Shown one piece after another: positions 8,276-17,680 of a stretch of 64,000 bases of DNA. The notes under the pieces were generated by a model that was not told where the DNA came from, made no database searches, and saw only the letters and a list, made by a program, of their open reading frames with translations. Source of the stretch: Fidelibacterota bacterium (GTDB taxonomy: Bacteria > Pseudomonadota > Alphaproteobacteria > Rhodospirillales > Rhodospirillaceae); NCBI GenBank assembly GCA_947476275.1, contig CANJPQ010000011.1:1-64000 (forward strand). Direction: 5' to 3'. The position numbers and the translations under genes were made by a program. Position 1 is the stretch's first letter; the number at the start of each line of letters is the position of its first letter.

Positions 8276-9877
8276 GTGACCGCCGCCCATTTCACGCCCA
8301 CTGAGCGCCGCATCACGATCATCGGCGTGATGATCGTGTTTTTGTTGTCCTCCCTCGACCAGACCATCGTCGCCACGGCGATGCCGCGCATCATCTCCGA
8401 GCTGAACGGGCTCGCGCTCTACGCCTGGGTCACCACTTCCTACCTTCTGACGTCGACTATCGCGGTGCCGATCTGCGGCAAGCTCGGTGACTTGTTCGGC
8501 CGCAAACCCGTGTTGGTCGCAAGCATCGCGTTCTTCCTCGTCGGTTCCTGGCTCGCCGGCCTGTCCGGCGAGTTCGGCGATCTGCCGCTGCTCGGCGGCG
8601 GCATGACCCAGCTCATCATCTTCCGTGCCATCCAGGGCATCGGCGGCGGTGGGCTGTTCACGACGGCCTTTGCGATCATCGGCGAACTCTATCCGCCGCG
8701 GGAGCGCGGCAAGATCGGCGGCCTGTTCGGCGCGGTGTTCGGGCTGTCCAGTACCGTCGGCCCGCTCGTCGGCGGCTACTTCACCGACCACGGCACCGTA
8801 GAACTCCTCGGCCATGTGATCGCCGGCTGGCGCTGGGTGTTCTACGTCAACCTGCCGCTCGGCATGCTCGCGTTGTTCCTGGTGCTGGTGGAGATGCCCA
8901 AGATGTCGCACCAGGCCAAGGGCAAGATCGACTTCATCGGCGCGGCCCTGATCATCGTCTGCATCGTGCCGCTGTTGCTGGCGCTCACCTTCGGCGGCCA
9001 CATGCGGCCGTGGGATTCGCCACTGGTGCTCGGTCTGTTTGCCATGGCAGCGGTCGGCCTCGTGCTCTACATCGTCGCGGAGAAGTACGCGTCCGATCCG
9101 ATCCTGCCGTTGTCGCTGTTCAACAACCGCATCTTCACCACCGCGAACATCGCGGGCTTCCTGATCTCCATGTCGTTCATGAGCACGGCAACGTTCCTGC
9201 CGCTGTTCATGCAGGCCGGGCAGGGTGTGAATGCCACGGTCAGCGGGCTCGCCACGCTTCCCCTCATGGTCGGTCTCATGGGCGGAGCGATTGTCGCCGG
9301 GCGGCTGGTTACGAAAACCGGCCGATACAAGCCCTTCATGCTGTTCGGTGTCGTGACCACCTTCATCGGCATTTTTCTGTTGAGCTACATGGACGCAGAC
9401 ACGTCGCGGCTCGATCTCGGTTGGCGCATGTTCGTACTCGGCCTTGGCCTGGGTCCGGGGCAAAGCGTGTTCAACATCGCCATCCAGAACGCCTTGCCGA
9501 TGTCGCAACTCGGCGTCGGCACAAGTTCGAATCAATTCTTCCGCCAGATCGGTGCGACCATCGGCGTGGCGGTGTTCGGTACGATCCTGACCAACGCCCT
9601 CAATGCCGGCCTGGGACAGATCATGCCGGGCATGGATGTCGGCAAGTTGCAGGCGCTTACGGTGCAAGTGAACACCGGCGCCGCGCCGGCATTGCCGGAG
9701 CACGTGCGCAATATCATCACCGGCGCCATCACCCACACGTTCACGCTCAGCCTGATCGTGGTCACCTGCGCCATGGTGGCGATTCTGATGATCCCCGAGA
9801 TTCCGCTGAAATCGCGGCCGAAGGGCCCGCAGCCGGAAGCCGCCTTGGCACCCGGGTCCGAAGAAGCGAAAGCTTAG
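8276..9877 (+). CDS. MFS drug:proton antiporter, 14-helix (DHA2/EmrB type)
   Basis: An inner-membrane transporter of 533 residues. It has about 14 hydrophobic segments and the DHA2 hallmarks: LDQTIVATAMPRI in helix 1, the motif-A loop GKLGDLFGRKPV and the GERGKIGGLFG-like helix 5 region. Such pumps export drugs or organic anions with the proton gradient. It starts with GTG at 8276; an upstream ATG at 8267 hits a stop after three codons. Its stop overlaps the stop of the opposite-strand hyuB gene by 4 bases. Because it lies between the amidase genes and the hydantoinase operon, it may export a product of that pathway, but this is only positional inference. Confidence 0.88.
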   Translation: MTAAHFTPTERRITIIGVMIVFLLSSLDQTIVATAMPRIISELNGLALYAWVTTSYLLTSTIAVPICGKLGDLFGRKPVLVASIAFFLVGSWLAGLSGEFGDLPLLGGGMTQLIIFRAIQGIGGGGLFTTAFAIIGELYPPRERGKIGGLFGAVFGLSSTVGPLVGGYFTDHGTVELLGHVIAGWRWVFYVNLPLGMLALFLVLVEMPKMSHQAKGKIDFIGAALIIVCIVPLLLALTFGGHMRPWDSPLVLGLFAMAAVGLVLYIVAEKYASDPILPLSLFNNRIFTTANIAGFLISMSFMSTATFLPLFMQAGQGVNATVSGLATLPLMVGLMGGAIVAGRLVTKTGRYKPFMLFGVVTTFIGIFLLSYMDADTSRLDLGWRMFVLGLGLGPGQSVFNIAIQNALPMSQLGVGTSSNQFFRQIGATIGVAVFGTILTNALNAGLGQIMPGMDVGKLQALTVQVNTGAAPALPEHVRNIITGAITHTFTLSLIVVTCAMVAILMIPEIPLKSRPKGPQPEAALAPGSEEAKA

Positions 9878-11697
9878 TTCGGCACCGTCCAGCGGATTTC
9901 GCCGGCCGATTCCAGCGCGCCAAAGCGCGTGCCCCGGTCGAACAGCGCGTTTGACGCCGTGTGCTTTAAGCGCGCTGCCTTGGTGGCCGCTGCGTCGACC
10001 GTTCCGTCCACCGCTATCACGACACCGTAGTCGGTCAGCGCCGCATCGCGTGAGATGCGCCCTTCGCCTACGTCTGTTGCGACCTTGGTCGGATCGCGGG
10101 CGAACGGATCGCCCCAGCCGCCGCCGCCGCAGGTCTGCGCTTCCAGCCGGTCGCCGGCTTTGACCGCTACCGCATCGACCTTGCAGCCAATGCGCCGTTC
10201 CTGCGGTGTGCCCGGGTTCAGCACATAGCTGGTCCCAGCGCCGGCTTTGCCGCCGGCCACGCCCCATGGCTGGGTCTGCAATCGGTCGTCGACCACGTGG
10301 ATCACGCCCGGCGCCAGGAAGCGCGTCACCCGGCGCACGCCTTGCCCGCCGCGGAACTTGCCCGGCCCGGCGGAATCGACGCGCAGACCGTCCTCTTCCA
10401 CGAGCAGCGGGTAGTGCGCTTCCATGAATTCCACCGGCCGGCTGCGACCGCGCACGTTGCCGTTGAGTGCATCCGAACCATCGAAGCCCGCGCGCCCGCC
10501 GCCGCCGCCGCCGATCCCGTCACGGAAGAACACCCGTTCCCCATACGCGTTCGTCGTGGCCACGCCCCAGGTGGAACGCGTGTCGGATGAGCCCGGCGTG
10601 CGGCCGTCGAGCGCGCGGGACAGCGCCCCCAGGCACAGTTCCGGCAACCGGAACAACGTATAGGCGCGGCAGGATGCGGACGCGGGATACTTCGCCGACA
10701 GCAGCGTGCCTTCCGGCAGCTTCACCGAGATGGCGCGCGTCGCCCCGCCGTTGAAAATCGTGTCCGGCACCAGATTGCGGAAGATGGACACGATGTACTT
10801 CACATAGAAGCGCTCATCGCCGGCGATGTTGATCGCCGCCTTGGATTGCGCATCGGTGCCGTCGAAGTCGAAGGTGACGTGGTCGCCCTGCTTGGTCATG
10901 GTGACTTTCAGGCGCAGATAGTTGCGCGTCTCCGCCGGCACCGCGCCGGCGATCTCCACGAAATCCTCGAAGGGATAAGTGCCGTCGGGGATCTGCGGGA
11001 AGGCAACGTCGCGCAACGCCCGCGCGCACCGCTCCAGCAATTCCTCGAAGGCGATTTCCAAAGTCTCTTCGCCGTAGCGGTCGAACAGCCCACGCACACG
11101 CGCCACGCCCACCCGGCAGGCCATGATCAACGCATCCAGGTCGCCCTGCACGTCGCTTGGATAGCGACTGTTATTGATGATGGTGCGGTACAGCGCATCG
11201 TTGATCTTGCCCGCGTTCACCAGCTTCACCGGCGGGATGATGATCCCTTCCTGGTGAATGTCCGTGGCCGAGATCGTCACGCTGCCGGGCGCCAAGCCGC
11301 CGACATCGCTCACGTGGCCGAAGGCTTGCGCGTAGGCGACGAGTTTGCCGCGCCACAACACCGGTTGTGTGATGCAGATGTCGGGCAGGTGGGTCAGGCC
11401 GCCGGCGGACTTGAACGGATCGTTCCACACGAACACGTCGCCGTCCTCGAGCTCCGCCAGCGGATAGTTGTCGAGGATCGGATCGACGTGGGCCGCGCCC
11501 GAGGCGGACGACACATTGCGCCCCTGGCCGTCGAAGATACCGGCGCGATAGTCGCGGCCCTCGCGGATGACGACCGAGCGCGCGGTGCGCTCCACCTGCA
11601 ATTCCATCTCGCGGCGTGTCGCCTCGATGGTGCCGCCGACGATCTCCAAGGTGATCGGATCGATGCGGCTGTTGCGCAAGCGCTGAACCACGTTCAT
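9874..11697 (-). CDS. hyuB: Hydantoinase B / oxoprolinase family protein
   Basis: A protein of 607 residues matching the Hydantoinase_B family along its full length: IDPITLEIVGGTIEATRREM at the start, DGDVFVWNDPF and HLPDI in the first third, and a glycine-rich GIGGGGGGR region late on. HyuB works with HyuA as an ATP-dependent amidohydrolase of five-membered cyclic amides (N-methylhydantoin, 5-oxoproline, related compounds). The ATG at 11697 overlaps the stop of the binding-protein gene by 4 bases (ATGA), so translation is coupled. It is the last gene of the operon, and no terminator is seen before the convergent MFS gene. Confidence 0.92.
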   Translation of the reverse strand: MNVVQRLRNSRIDPITLEIVGGTIEATRREMELQVERTARSVVIREGRDYRAGIFDGQGRNVSSASGAAHVDPILDNYPLAELEDGDVFVWNDPFKSAGGLTHLPDICITQPVLWRGKLVAYAQAFGHVSDVGGLAPGSVTISATDIHQEGIIIPPVKLVNAGKINDALYRTIINNSRYPSDVQGDLDALIMACRVGVARVRGLFDRYGEETLEIAFEELLERCARALRDVAFPQIPDGTYPFEDFVEIAGAVPAETRNYLRLKVTMTKQGDHVTFDFDGTDAQSKAAINIAGDERFYVKYIVSIFRNLVPDTIFNGGATRAISVKLPEGTLLSAKYPASASCRAYTLFRLPELCLGALSRALDGRTPGSSDTRSTWGVATTNAYGERVFFRDGIGGGGGGRAGFDGSDALNGNVRGRSRPVEFMEAHYPLLVEEDGLRVDSAGPGKFRGGQGVRRVTRFLAPGVIHVVDDRLQTQPWGVAGGKAGAGTSYVLNPGTPQERRIGCKVDAVAVKAGDRLEAQTCGGGGWGDPFARDPTKVATDVGEGRISRDAALTDYGVVIAVDGTVDAAATKAARLKHTASNALFDRGTRFGALESAGEIRWTVPN

Positions 11698-12671
11698 TTG
11701 CGGCTCTCTACAAAGGCGTTGGTCATATAGCGGTCGATCGGCAGGCTCTGCTTCACCACGCCGTACTTCTGCAAGGTCGCTTGCGTGGCGGTCCAATCGG
11801 CTTCGGACTGCATGCCATAGGGCGCGCCGGGCACGGCCGGACCCATAAAGCCGGCAGCAGCGGCAAACTCGACCTTGTCGATATGCCGGTGGCTCGCGTC
11901 GTCGTGGCCTTTGACGCGGGTGGCCAGCGCGGCCACCGCGGCGTCGGGATTGGCTTTTGCCTCCGCCCAGGCCTTGCCGGTGGCGGCGACGAAGCGCCGT
12001 ACCAGGTCGGGGTTCTTCGCCGTCAATTCCGTGGAGGTGACCAGGCTATAGCCCACCATCTTCATGCCGAAGTCGGAATACACGAAGCCCCTGGCGCCGC
12101 CGACGCTCTCGAAGATCGCATGGGCCCAGCCCGTGGCGATCATCGCGTCCACGTCGCCGTTCATGAACATGCGCGTCTTGGCCGAAGCGTCGATGGACAC
12201 CTTCCTCAAGTCGCTGTCCTTCAGGCCAGCGGTCTCCAGCACGCCCGGCAGCATGGCTTCATTGGTGCCGCCCGGCGTCACCGCGACCTTCTTGCCTTTG
12301 AGCTGCGCCAGGGTGGTGATGCCGCTCGTGTTCAATACATAGATCGCTTGGCCCATCACGGGCATGAGCGTGGCGACGCTGATCACCGGCATGCCGGCGG
12401 CAACCCCGCGCATGATCGAATCCACTGCGGCAAAGCCGAACTGGTCCTCGCCCTTGGCAACCAGCTGCACGGTCTGCACCGAGCCGCGCCCTTCGGTCAC
12501 GGCAAGGTCGATGCCCGCGTCTTTGTATATGCCGCGCTCGATGCCGTAGAAGAACGGCGCATGATAGGCCGACGCGAACCAATCGAGCCGCACGCTCACT
12601 TTGTCCGCCGCGCGCGCGGGCGCGGCAATCAGCGCGGCGCCACCGGTCAGTGCAAGACGGCGAGAGATCAT
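11694..12671 (-). CDS. ABC transporter substrate-binding protein (NMT1/THI5-like)
   Basis: A protein of 325 residues with a signal peptide (about 1-22, ending APARA). The fold is that of THI5/NMT1/SsuA binding proteins: RLDWFASAYHAPFFYG at the start and later VAVTPGGTNEAM. The RLDW...HAPF opening is closest to pyrimidine-precursor (ThiY-type) receptors, which bind small planar heterocycles and would suit a hydantoin or related ring. It lies between the permease and hyuB with 4-base overlaps on both sides. The ligand is inferred, not shown. Confidence 0.88.
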   Translation of the reverse strand: MISRRLALTGGAALIAAPARAADKVSVRLDWFASAYHAPFFYGIERGIYKDAGIDLAVTEGRGSVQTVQLVAKGEDQFGFAAVDSIMRGVAAGMPVISVATLMPVMGQAIYVLNTSGITTLAQLKGKKVAVTPGGTNEAMLPGVLETAGLKDSDLRKVSIDASAKTRMFMNGDVDAMIATGWAHAIFESVGGARGFVYSDFGMKMVGYSLVTSTELTAKNPDLVRRFVAATGKAWAEAKANPDAAVAALATRVKGHDDASHRHIDKVEFAAAAGFMGPAVPGAPYGMQSEADWTATQATLQKYGVVKQSLPIDRYMTNAFVESRK

Positions 12672-13444
12672 GATCCCAACTCCTGCAGCGCCCGCTGCGA
12701 TACGTGCCAGCGGATCACGATTTTCTCCAGCGCCGCGATGATCAGGAACAGCGCGATGCCAACGGCACTCAACAGCACGATCCCGGCGAACAGCTTCGCA
12801 GTTTCCAAATTGCCGTTGGCGACCAGCAGCACCCGGCCCATGCCCTCATCCGCTCCGATAAACTCGCCGACAATGGCGCCGATCACCGCCGCCGTCACCG
12901 ACAGCTTGAGGCCGGCGAAAATGTTCGGCATCGCCCGCGGCAGGCGAAAGCGAAAGAAGATCTGCGACGCCGTCGCCCCCATGGAGCGGGCGAGATGCAG
13001 CTTGCCGATCTCGATGGCGCGTAAGCCCACCACGGTGTTCACCACCATCGGGAAGAAGGACAACAGGAAAGCGATCAGCACTTTAGGCGCGAGCCCCAGC
13101 CCGAGCCAAACCACAAACAGCGGCGCTATTGCCACCTTGGGGATCACCTGCGCGCCGACGAGGATGGGGTAAATCGCCTTCTCGAGTGGTCGCCACGTCA
13201 CGATGGCGACGGCAAGCCCGATGCCCACGATCACGCTCAAGGCGAACCCCAGCACGATCTCCACCAGCGTATACAGCGTGGCATCGGCAAGTTCCTGCCA
13301 ATCGGCCACGAGTGCCTGCGCGACCGACGCGGGCGAGGGCAGCACGAACGGCTTCAGGCCGAACACGCGAATCGACACGTCCCACAGAACGACCAGCAGC
13401 ACGAAGGCCGTGACCGGCCACGCCCAATCCGGGAATCGCTTCAT
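12668..13444 (-). CDS. ABC transporter permease (SsuC/TauC/ThiX type)
   Basis: An inner-membrane protein of 258 residues with about six helices and the BPD_transp_1 fold. The EAA-like loop, ARSMGATASQIFFRFRLPRAMPNI, contacts the ATPase. The ATG at 13444 overlaps the ATPase stop by 4 bases. It forms an importer with the ATPase before it and the binding protein after it. Confidence 0.9.
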   Translation of the reverse strand: MKRFPDWAWPVTAFVLLVVLWDVSIRVFGLKPFVLPSPASVAQALVADWQELADATLYTLVEIVLGFALSVIVGIGLAVAIVTWRPLEKAIYPILVGAQVIPKVAIAPLFVVWLGLGLAPKVLIAFLLSFFPMVVNTVVGLRAIEIGKLHLARSMGATASQIFFRFRLPRAMPNIFAGLKLSVTAAVIGAIVGEFIGADEGMGRVLLVANGNLETAKLFAGIVLLSAVGIALFLIIAALEKIVIRWHVSQRALQELGS

Positions 13445-14220
13445 GCGGCACCCCGCCGCAATACGCCCCATTCCTCGAACAGCCCGCGGATCTGCTTGGT
13501 ATAGGCGCCGAACGCGGGCGTCTCGCGGACCGACATGGGCCGCGGGCGCGGCAGATCGATCTTGATATCGGCAGCAATCTTCCCCGGCCGCGGCGTCATC
13601 ATGATCACGCGGTCCGACAGGAACACGGCTTCGGAAATGCTGTGGGTGATGAAGATCACCGTCGTCGGCCGCGCCAGCCACATCTGCTGGAGATCGACAT
13701 TGAGTTGATCGCGGCTCAAGGCATCCAGCGCGCCGAACGGCTCGTCCATCAGCAACAGGCGCGGCTCATGGATCAGCGCGCGGCAGATCGCGGCGCGCTG
13801 GCGCATACCGCCGGAGAGTTCATGAGGCAACCGCGCCTCCGCGCCGTCCAGCCCGACCATTCGCAGCAGGTCTTGCGCGCGGGGCAGGTATTGCGCCGGA
13901 TCGCGCCCGCGCACTTCGATCTGCAACATCACGTTGGACAGCACGTTGCGCCATTCCAGCAGGTTGTGATCCTGAAACACGATGCCGAGATCCGTGTAGG
14001 GCCGGTCGACTTTGACGCCATCGATCTCGATGGTTCCGGCGCTGCGCGAGATCAACCCCGCCAGCATCAGCATGAATGTGCTCTTGCCGCATCCGCTCGG
14101 CCCCAGGATGGAGACGAACTCGCCTTCGTTGACCGTCAACGACACGGGATCGAGCGCGGCCACCTCGCCGGAGGCTACGGCATAGCGCTTGGCGGCCCCG
14201 GTGACCTGGATCAGGCTCAC
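13441..14220 (-). CDS. ABC transporter ATP-binding protein (SsuB/TauB type)
   Basis: A single nucleotide-binding domain of 259 residues: Walker A GPSGCGKST near residue 40, Q-loop VFQDHNLLEW, signature LSGGMRQRAAICRAL and Walker B LLLMDEPFGALD. This belongs to the nitrate/sulfonate/taurine and pyrimidine ATPase group. It overlaps hyuA before it and the permease after it by 4 bases each, so it is translated as part of the hydantoinase operon. Confidence 0.93.
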   Translation of the reverse strand: MSLIQVTGAAKRYAVASGEVAALDPVSLTVNEGEFVSILGPSGCGKSTFMLMLAGLISRSAGTIEIDGVKVDRPYTDLGIVFQDHNLLEWRNVLSNVMLQIEVRGRDPAQYLPRAQDLLRMVGLDGAEARLPHELSGGMRQRAAICRALIHEPRLLLMDEPFGALDALSRDQLNVDLQQMWLARPTTVIFITHSISEAVFLSDRVIMMTPRPGKIAADIKIDLPRPRPMSVRETPAFGAYTKQIRGLFEEWGVLRRGAA

Positions 14221-16277
14221 GACGCGTGCGCTCCCGCAGCCGTCGCGACGATCAGATTACCTTGGTCGTCCACCCGCGCGCGCTGCCCCGGATGGATCAC
14301 GGTAGTGGTGTCGTATTGCTCCACGATCGCCGGACCGGCGAACGCGGTGCCCGGCGTCAGCGTCGCGCGCGCATAGATCGGTGTCGGCCGGAAACCATCC
14401 GGCGCGAAATACACCTCGCGCGTGGCCGTCGGCGTCGCCACGCCGCCGCCCTGCATGGCTTTGGGGCGCAGCTCGCGCAGTTTGCCCAGTCCCGTCAGCC
14501 GCAAGTTCACCACCTCGATCTTCTGCTTGCCGCGATAGGCATAGCCATAACTCTGCTGGTGGACGTCGTGGAAGGCATCGAACATCGCCGCGACCAGGGC
14601 CGCATCGATCGCGCCGGCCGGCAGGATCACGTTCAGTTCTGTCCGCATGCCGCGATAGCGCAGATCGGCGGAGCGGATCATAACCCGATCCTTCGCCGCG
14701 AATCCCTGGCGTTCCAGGGCCTCCGTGGCGCGGGCTTCGAGCTTACCGAAATTGCGGTGCAGGCGTGCCACGTCCGCGTCCTCTTCGCGCTGGATGTCGG
14801 TCATCACCACATCCTCGCGCACATCCGAGACCAGCGCGCCCAGGGAGCAGCCGATCCCGGGCGAGGGCGGAATCAACACCTCCGGAATGCGCAGCGTCTC
14901 GGCCAGACCACAGGCATGCAGCGGGCCTGCGCCGCCGCCGGCGGTCAGCGTGAACAGCCGCGGATCGCGGCCCTTCTGCACCGACGCCTGTCGGATCGCA
15001 TCCGCCATGTTCATCTCGCCGATCTCGACAATCCCGCGCGCGAGTTCCAGCGCTGATAGCCCGAGCTGCGCGCCAAACCGCGTCAGGGCGTCCCGCGCCA
15101 AGTCCACGTTCAATGTCACCGCGCCGCCGGCAAGCTTTGTGCCCAGCCGGCCGAGAAACACATTGGCGTCCGTGATGGTCGGCTCTGTGCCGCCGCGGCC
15201 GTAACACGCCGGCCCCGGATCGGCGCCCGCGCTGCGCGGCCCCACTTGCAAGCGTTCGCCCGGCGCTAGCCACGCCAGCGAGCCGCCGCCGGCCCCCACC
15301 GTCACCACGTCGATCGCCGGTGTGCGGATGGGGTACACGTCGACTTCCACCTCGCTCACCATCGCGGGCCGGCCGTTCTCGATCAGCGCCACGTCGGTCG
15401 ATGTGCCGCCCATATCGAAGGTGATGAGTTCGCTGCGCCCGCAGTTGCGTCCCAGCCACGCCGATCCCACCACTGCGGCGGCCGGGCCGGACAGGGCGGT
15501 ATGCACGGGCTGCTCCACCGCCAGATCGGCGCGGGAGGCACCACCGCCTGATTTCATCATGTATAGCGGCGCCGCAATGCTTAGCTCGGCCATGTGCCCC
15601 TGGATCTTGCGCACGTAATCGCCCAGCAGCGGCATCAACAACGCGCTCATGCAGGTCGTGATGGCGCGCTCGTACTCGCGATACTCCGGCAGCGTTTCGG
15701 ACGAAATCGCCACATGGCAGCCGGGATACTCCTCCAGCAAGATCTCCCGCGCGCGCCGCTCATGGGCGCCGTCCGCATAGGCATTGATGAAACACACCGC
15801 CACCGTGTCGATATTGCGTTCGCGGAACCAACGCGCTTGCGCGCGGGCCGCTGCTTCGTCGAACGGTGTGATCACCCCGCCGCGCGCGTCAATGCGTTCC
15901 GGCACCTCGCGCACATTGGCCAGCGGCACGATGCGCGGCGGCTTCACCCACACATAGATCGATCCGCGCTCGCCCGGCACGGTCTGGCGCGCCATCTCGA
16001 CGATATGGCTAAAGCCTTGCGTGACCAGCATGCCCATCGGCCGGAACTTGCGCTGCAGGATCGCGTTCACCGCAACCGTCGTGCCGTGCAACACCGCTTC
16101 GATGGCGCCGGCATCGTCGCCGGTTTCCTTCAGGAACGCGGCCAGCGCGTTGCGCACGCCCAGGTCCGGGCTCGCCGGCGTTGAGGGCACCTTGATGACG
16201 CGCGTGTTGCCGTGTTCGTCGATCGCCAGAAGATCGGTGAACGTGCCGCCGGAATCGATGCCGATGCGGAAGGGCAT
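14217..16277 (-). CDS. hyuA: Hydantoinase A / oxoprolinase family protein
   Basis: A protein of 686 residues. The N-terminal Hydant_A_N domain starts with the nucleotide-binding loop IGIDSGGTFTD, and the central Hydantoinase_A domain has FDMGGTSTDVALI and VGAGGGSLAW. These are the ATP sites of the actin-like fold that energises ring opening together with HyuB. The ATG at 16277 lies 2 bases after the iclR stop. Whether the substrate is N-methylhydantoin, 5-oxoproline or another cyclic amide cannot be read from the sequence. hyuA and hyuB are separated by three transporter genes, an arrangement that ties uptake to hydrolysis. Confidence 0.92.
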   Translation of the reverse strand: MPFRIGIDSGGTFTDLLAIDEHGNTRVIKVPSTPASPDLGVRNALAAFLKETGDDAGAIEAVLHGTTVAVNAILQRKFRPMGMLVTQGFSHIVEMARQTVPGERGSIYVWVKPPRIVPLANVREVPERIDARGGVITPFDEAAARAQARWFRERNIDTVAVCFINAYADGAHERRAREILLEEYPGCHVAISSETLPEYREYERAITTCMSALLMPLLGDYVRKIQGHMAELSIAAPLYMMKSGGGASRADLAVEQPVHTALSGPAAAVVGSAWLGRNCGRSELITFDMGGTSTDVALIENGRPAMVSEVEVDVYPIRTPAIDVVTVGAGGGSLAWLAPGERLQVGPRSAGADPGPACYGRGGTEPTITDANVFLGRLGTKLAGGAVTLNVDLARDALTRFGAQLGLSALELARGIVEIGEMNMADAIRQASVQKGRDPRLFTLTAGGGAGPLHACGLAETLRIPEVLIPPSPGIGCSLGALVSDVREDVVMTDIQREEDADVARLHRNFGKLEARATEALERQGFAAKDRVMIRSADLRYRGMRTELNVILPAGAIDAALVAAMFDAFHDVHQQSYGYAYRGKQKIEVVNLRLTGLGKLRELRPKAMQGGGVATPTATREVYFAPDGFRPTPIYARATLTPGTAFAGPAIVEQYDTTTVIHPGQRARVDDQGNLIVATAAGAHAS

Positions 16278-16279
16278 GT

Positions 16280-17143
16280 TCAGGCCTTCCGCCGACGCAA
16301 AGGCATCTCAATCACCGAATCTTCCTCAACCAACGGCCGCACGTGATTGCGCAGCAAAATAGCCGGCCACAACGCGCTGACCCGCGCGGCCGTGGTCTGA
16401 AGCGACGGTACCATCGCCCGCAGGCGCTGGGCAGGCAGGCGATAGGCGGGTCCGGAAATCGAGATCACCCCCACAACCTGCTGCGCGAGCCGAATCGGCA
16501 CCGCCACCGCGACCACGTCTTCGGTATTCGCCGCCGTCTCCAGCGCATAACCCTGCGCACGGATCTCGGCGAGCTCTCGCTGCAACGCGCGCGACGGCGG
16601 ATGCGACCGCACCGGCACGTCGCCGCGCCCATGGGCCAAGGCCCGGCGCTGGTCCGCGTCGGACAGGAACGCAAGCCACGCCCGCCCGGTCGCCATGGAA
16701 TCCGGATGCGCGATGCGGCCCACCAAACCGCGCAAGGTGATGCGCTGGTCCACGTCGGCCTTAGCGATGATGCGCACGCAATCCTGCTCGACCACGGCCA
16801 GTTGCACCAGTTCGCGTACCTGCCCCGCCAAGCTCTCGAGCTCCGGCAAGAACGCCTTGGGGATGTCCAGCGCATCGACGAAGCGATAGGCCAGCGCCGG
16901 AACGCGCCAGCTCAGCACATAGCGGTCCGCCGCTTCAGGCGAGCGCCGCACGCACCGCGCGTCCTCCAGCGTCGCCAGCAGCCGCGACACGACCGAAATC
17001 TCGATATTCAGCGCGCGGCTGATCTCAGACACCGGCGCCCCCGCCGCGCAGCCGGCGAGATGTTCCAGCACGGCGACGCTGCGTCCCACCGCCGACAGGC
17101 CCGCGGAACTGCCGCGACCACGCTTTTGCGATTTCAGGGCCAT
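16280..17143 (-). CDS. IclR family transcriptional regulator
   Basis: A protein of 287 residues. The N-terminal winged helix spans about residues 20-80 (VAVLEHLAG ... EISRALNIEISVVSRLLATLE) and the C-terminal IclR effector domain about 95-270 (LRGLVGRIAHPDSMATGRAWLAFL; later AVPIRLAQQVVGVISISG). IclR proteins usually repress or activate adjacent catabolic operons in response to a substrate or product. It is the first gene of the hydantoinase/transport operon, and its start codon lies just inside a perfect 11-bp inverted repeat, so autoregulation is likely. Confidence 0.92.
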   Translation of the reverse strand: MALKSQKRGRGSSAGLSAVGRSVAVLEHLAGCAAGAPVSEISRALNIEISVVSRLLATLEDARCVRRSPEAADRYVLSWRVPALAYRFVDALDIPKAFLPELESLAGQVRELVQLAVVEQDCVRIIAKADVDQRITLRGLVGRIAHPDSMATGRAWLAFLSDADQRRALAHGRGDVPVRSHPPSRALQRELAEIRAQGYALETAANTEDVVAVAVPIRLAQQVVGVISISGPAYRLPAQRLRAMVPSLQTTAARVSALWPAILLRNHVRPLVEEDSVIEMPLRRRKA

Positions 17144-17150
17144 GACCCGC

Positions 17151-17175
17151 TTTTTGGCAACTCGGTTGCCAAAAA
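17151..17175 (-). promoter_or_regulatory. Perfect 11-bp inverted repeat, probable IclR operator
   Basis: TTTTTGGCAAC (17151-17161), spacer TCG, GTTGCCAAAAA (17165-17175). All 11 pairs match. It ends 7 bases upstream of the iclR ATG, so a bound protein would block the promoter or initiation of the whole six-gene operon. Binding by IclR is inferred from position and symmetry. Confidence 0.7.
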
Positions 17176-17270
17176 CTAAGGGATCGCGTCAGGGGTGGCA
17201 AATCAAAACCGGGTGCGATGATTCACACGCCGGCCCGATCTCCAAGGAGTGCGCGTGGGCGAAAGGCCCG

Positions 17271-17648
17271 CTAAGGAGCCACGATGGCACTTGGCGCGGA
17301 CTTCTCGTCCTTGCCCAGCGCCGCCGCCAGGGCCTTGCGCAAGCCTTCCTGCGTGTAGGGCTTGCCGACGCAGATACCGCCTTCGAATCCGGCCATGGGG
17401 CGCTCGCGCAGGGAATACCCGGTCGCAAACACGAACGGGATGCCGCGCGCCTTCAGGATTTCGGCGATCGGGAAACTCAGTTGACCGTTGATGTTCACAT
17501 CCAGTACCGCCACGTCGAACGTGCCGGCCCGGTTCCGTTTGTGCGCATTCTCGAAGGTGCTCACGATCTCGACATCGCGCACGCCCATCCCGCGCAGTAT
17601 CTGTTCCGCATCCAACGCAATCAGATATTCGTCCTCGACCAGCAGCAC
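17271..17648 (-). CDS. Single-domain response regulator
   Basis: A receiver domain of about 125 residues with no output domain. It has the acidic pair in VLLVEDEYLIALDAE, phospho-acceptor Asp in FDVAVLDVNING and the conserved Lys in CVGKPYT. This short type typically partners HWE/HisKA_2 kinases in Alphaproteobacteria. The start is uncertain: GTG at 17648 with GGGG upstream places the domain edge correctly, but the frame stays open further upstream. The remnant of an HWE-like kinase tail lies directly upstream, ending 32 bases before this start, which suggests a former kinase-regulator pair. Confidence 0.75.
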   Translation of the reverse strand: MLLVEDEYLIALDAEQILRGMGVRDVEIVSTFENAHKRNRAGTFDVAVLDVNINGQLSFPIAEILKARGIPFVFATGYSLRERPMAGFEGGICVGKPYTQEGLRKALAAALGKDEKSAPSAIVAP

Positions 17649-17680
17649 CGAAACCCCGCAAAAAAGCTCATAAAGATAAC

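Noticed and set aside
8255-10267. Very long minus-strand open frame of 670 codons opposite the MFS gene
   Set aside because: It is very rich in Arg, His, Gln and Asp, lacks any domain, and mirrors the plus-strand MFS gene, which has clear helices and motifs. It is a shadow of high-GC codon use.
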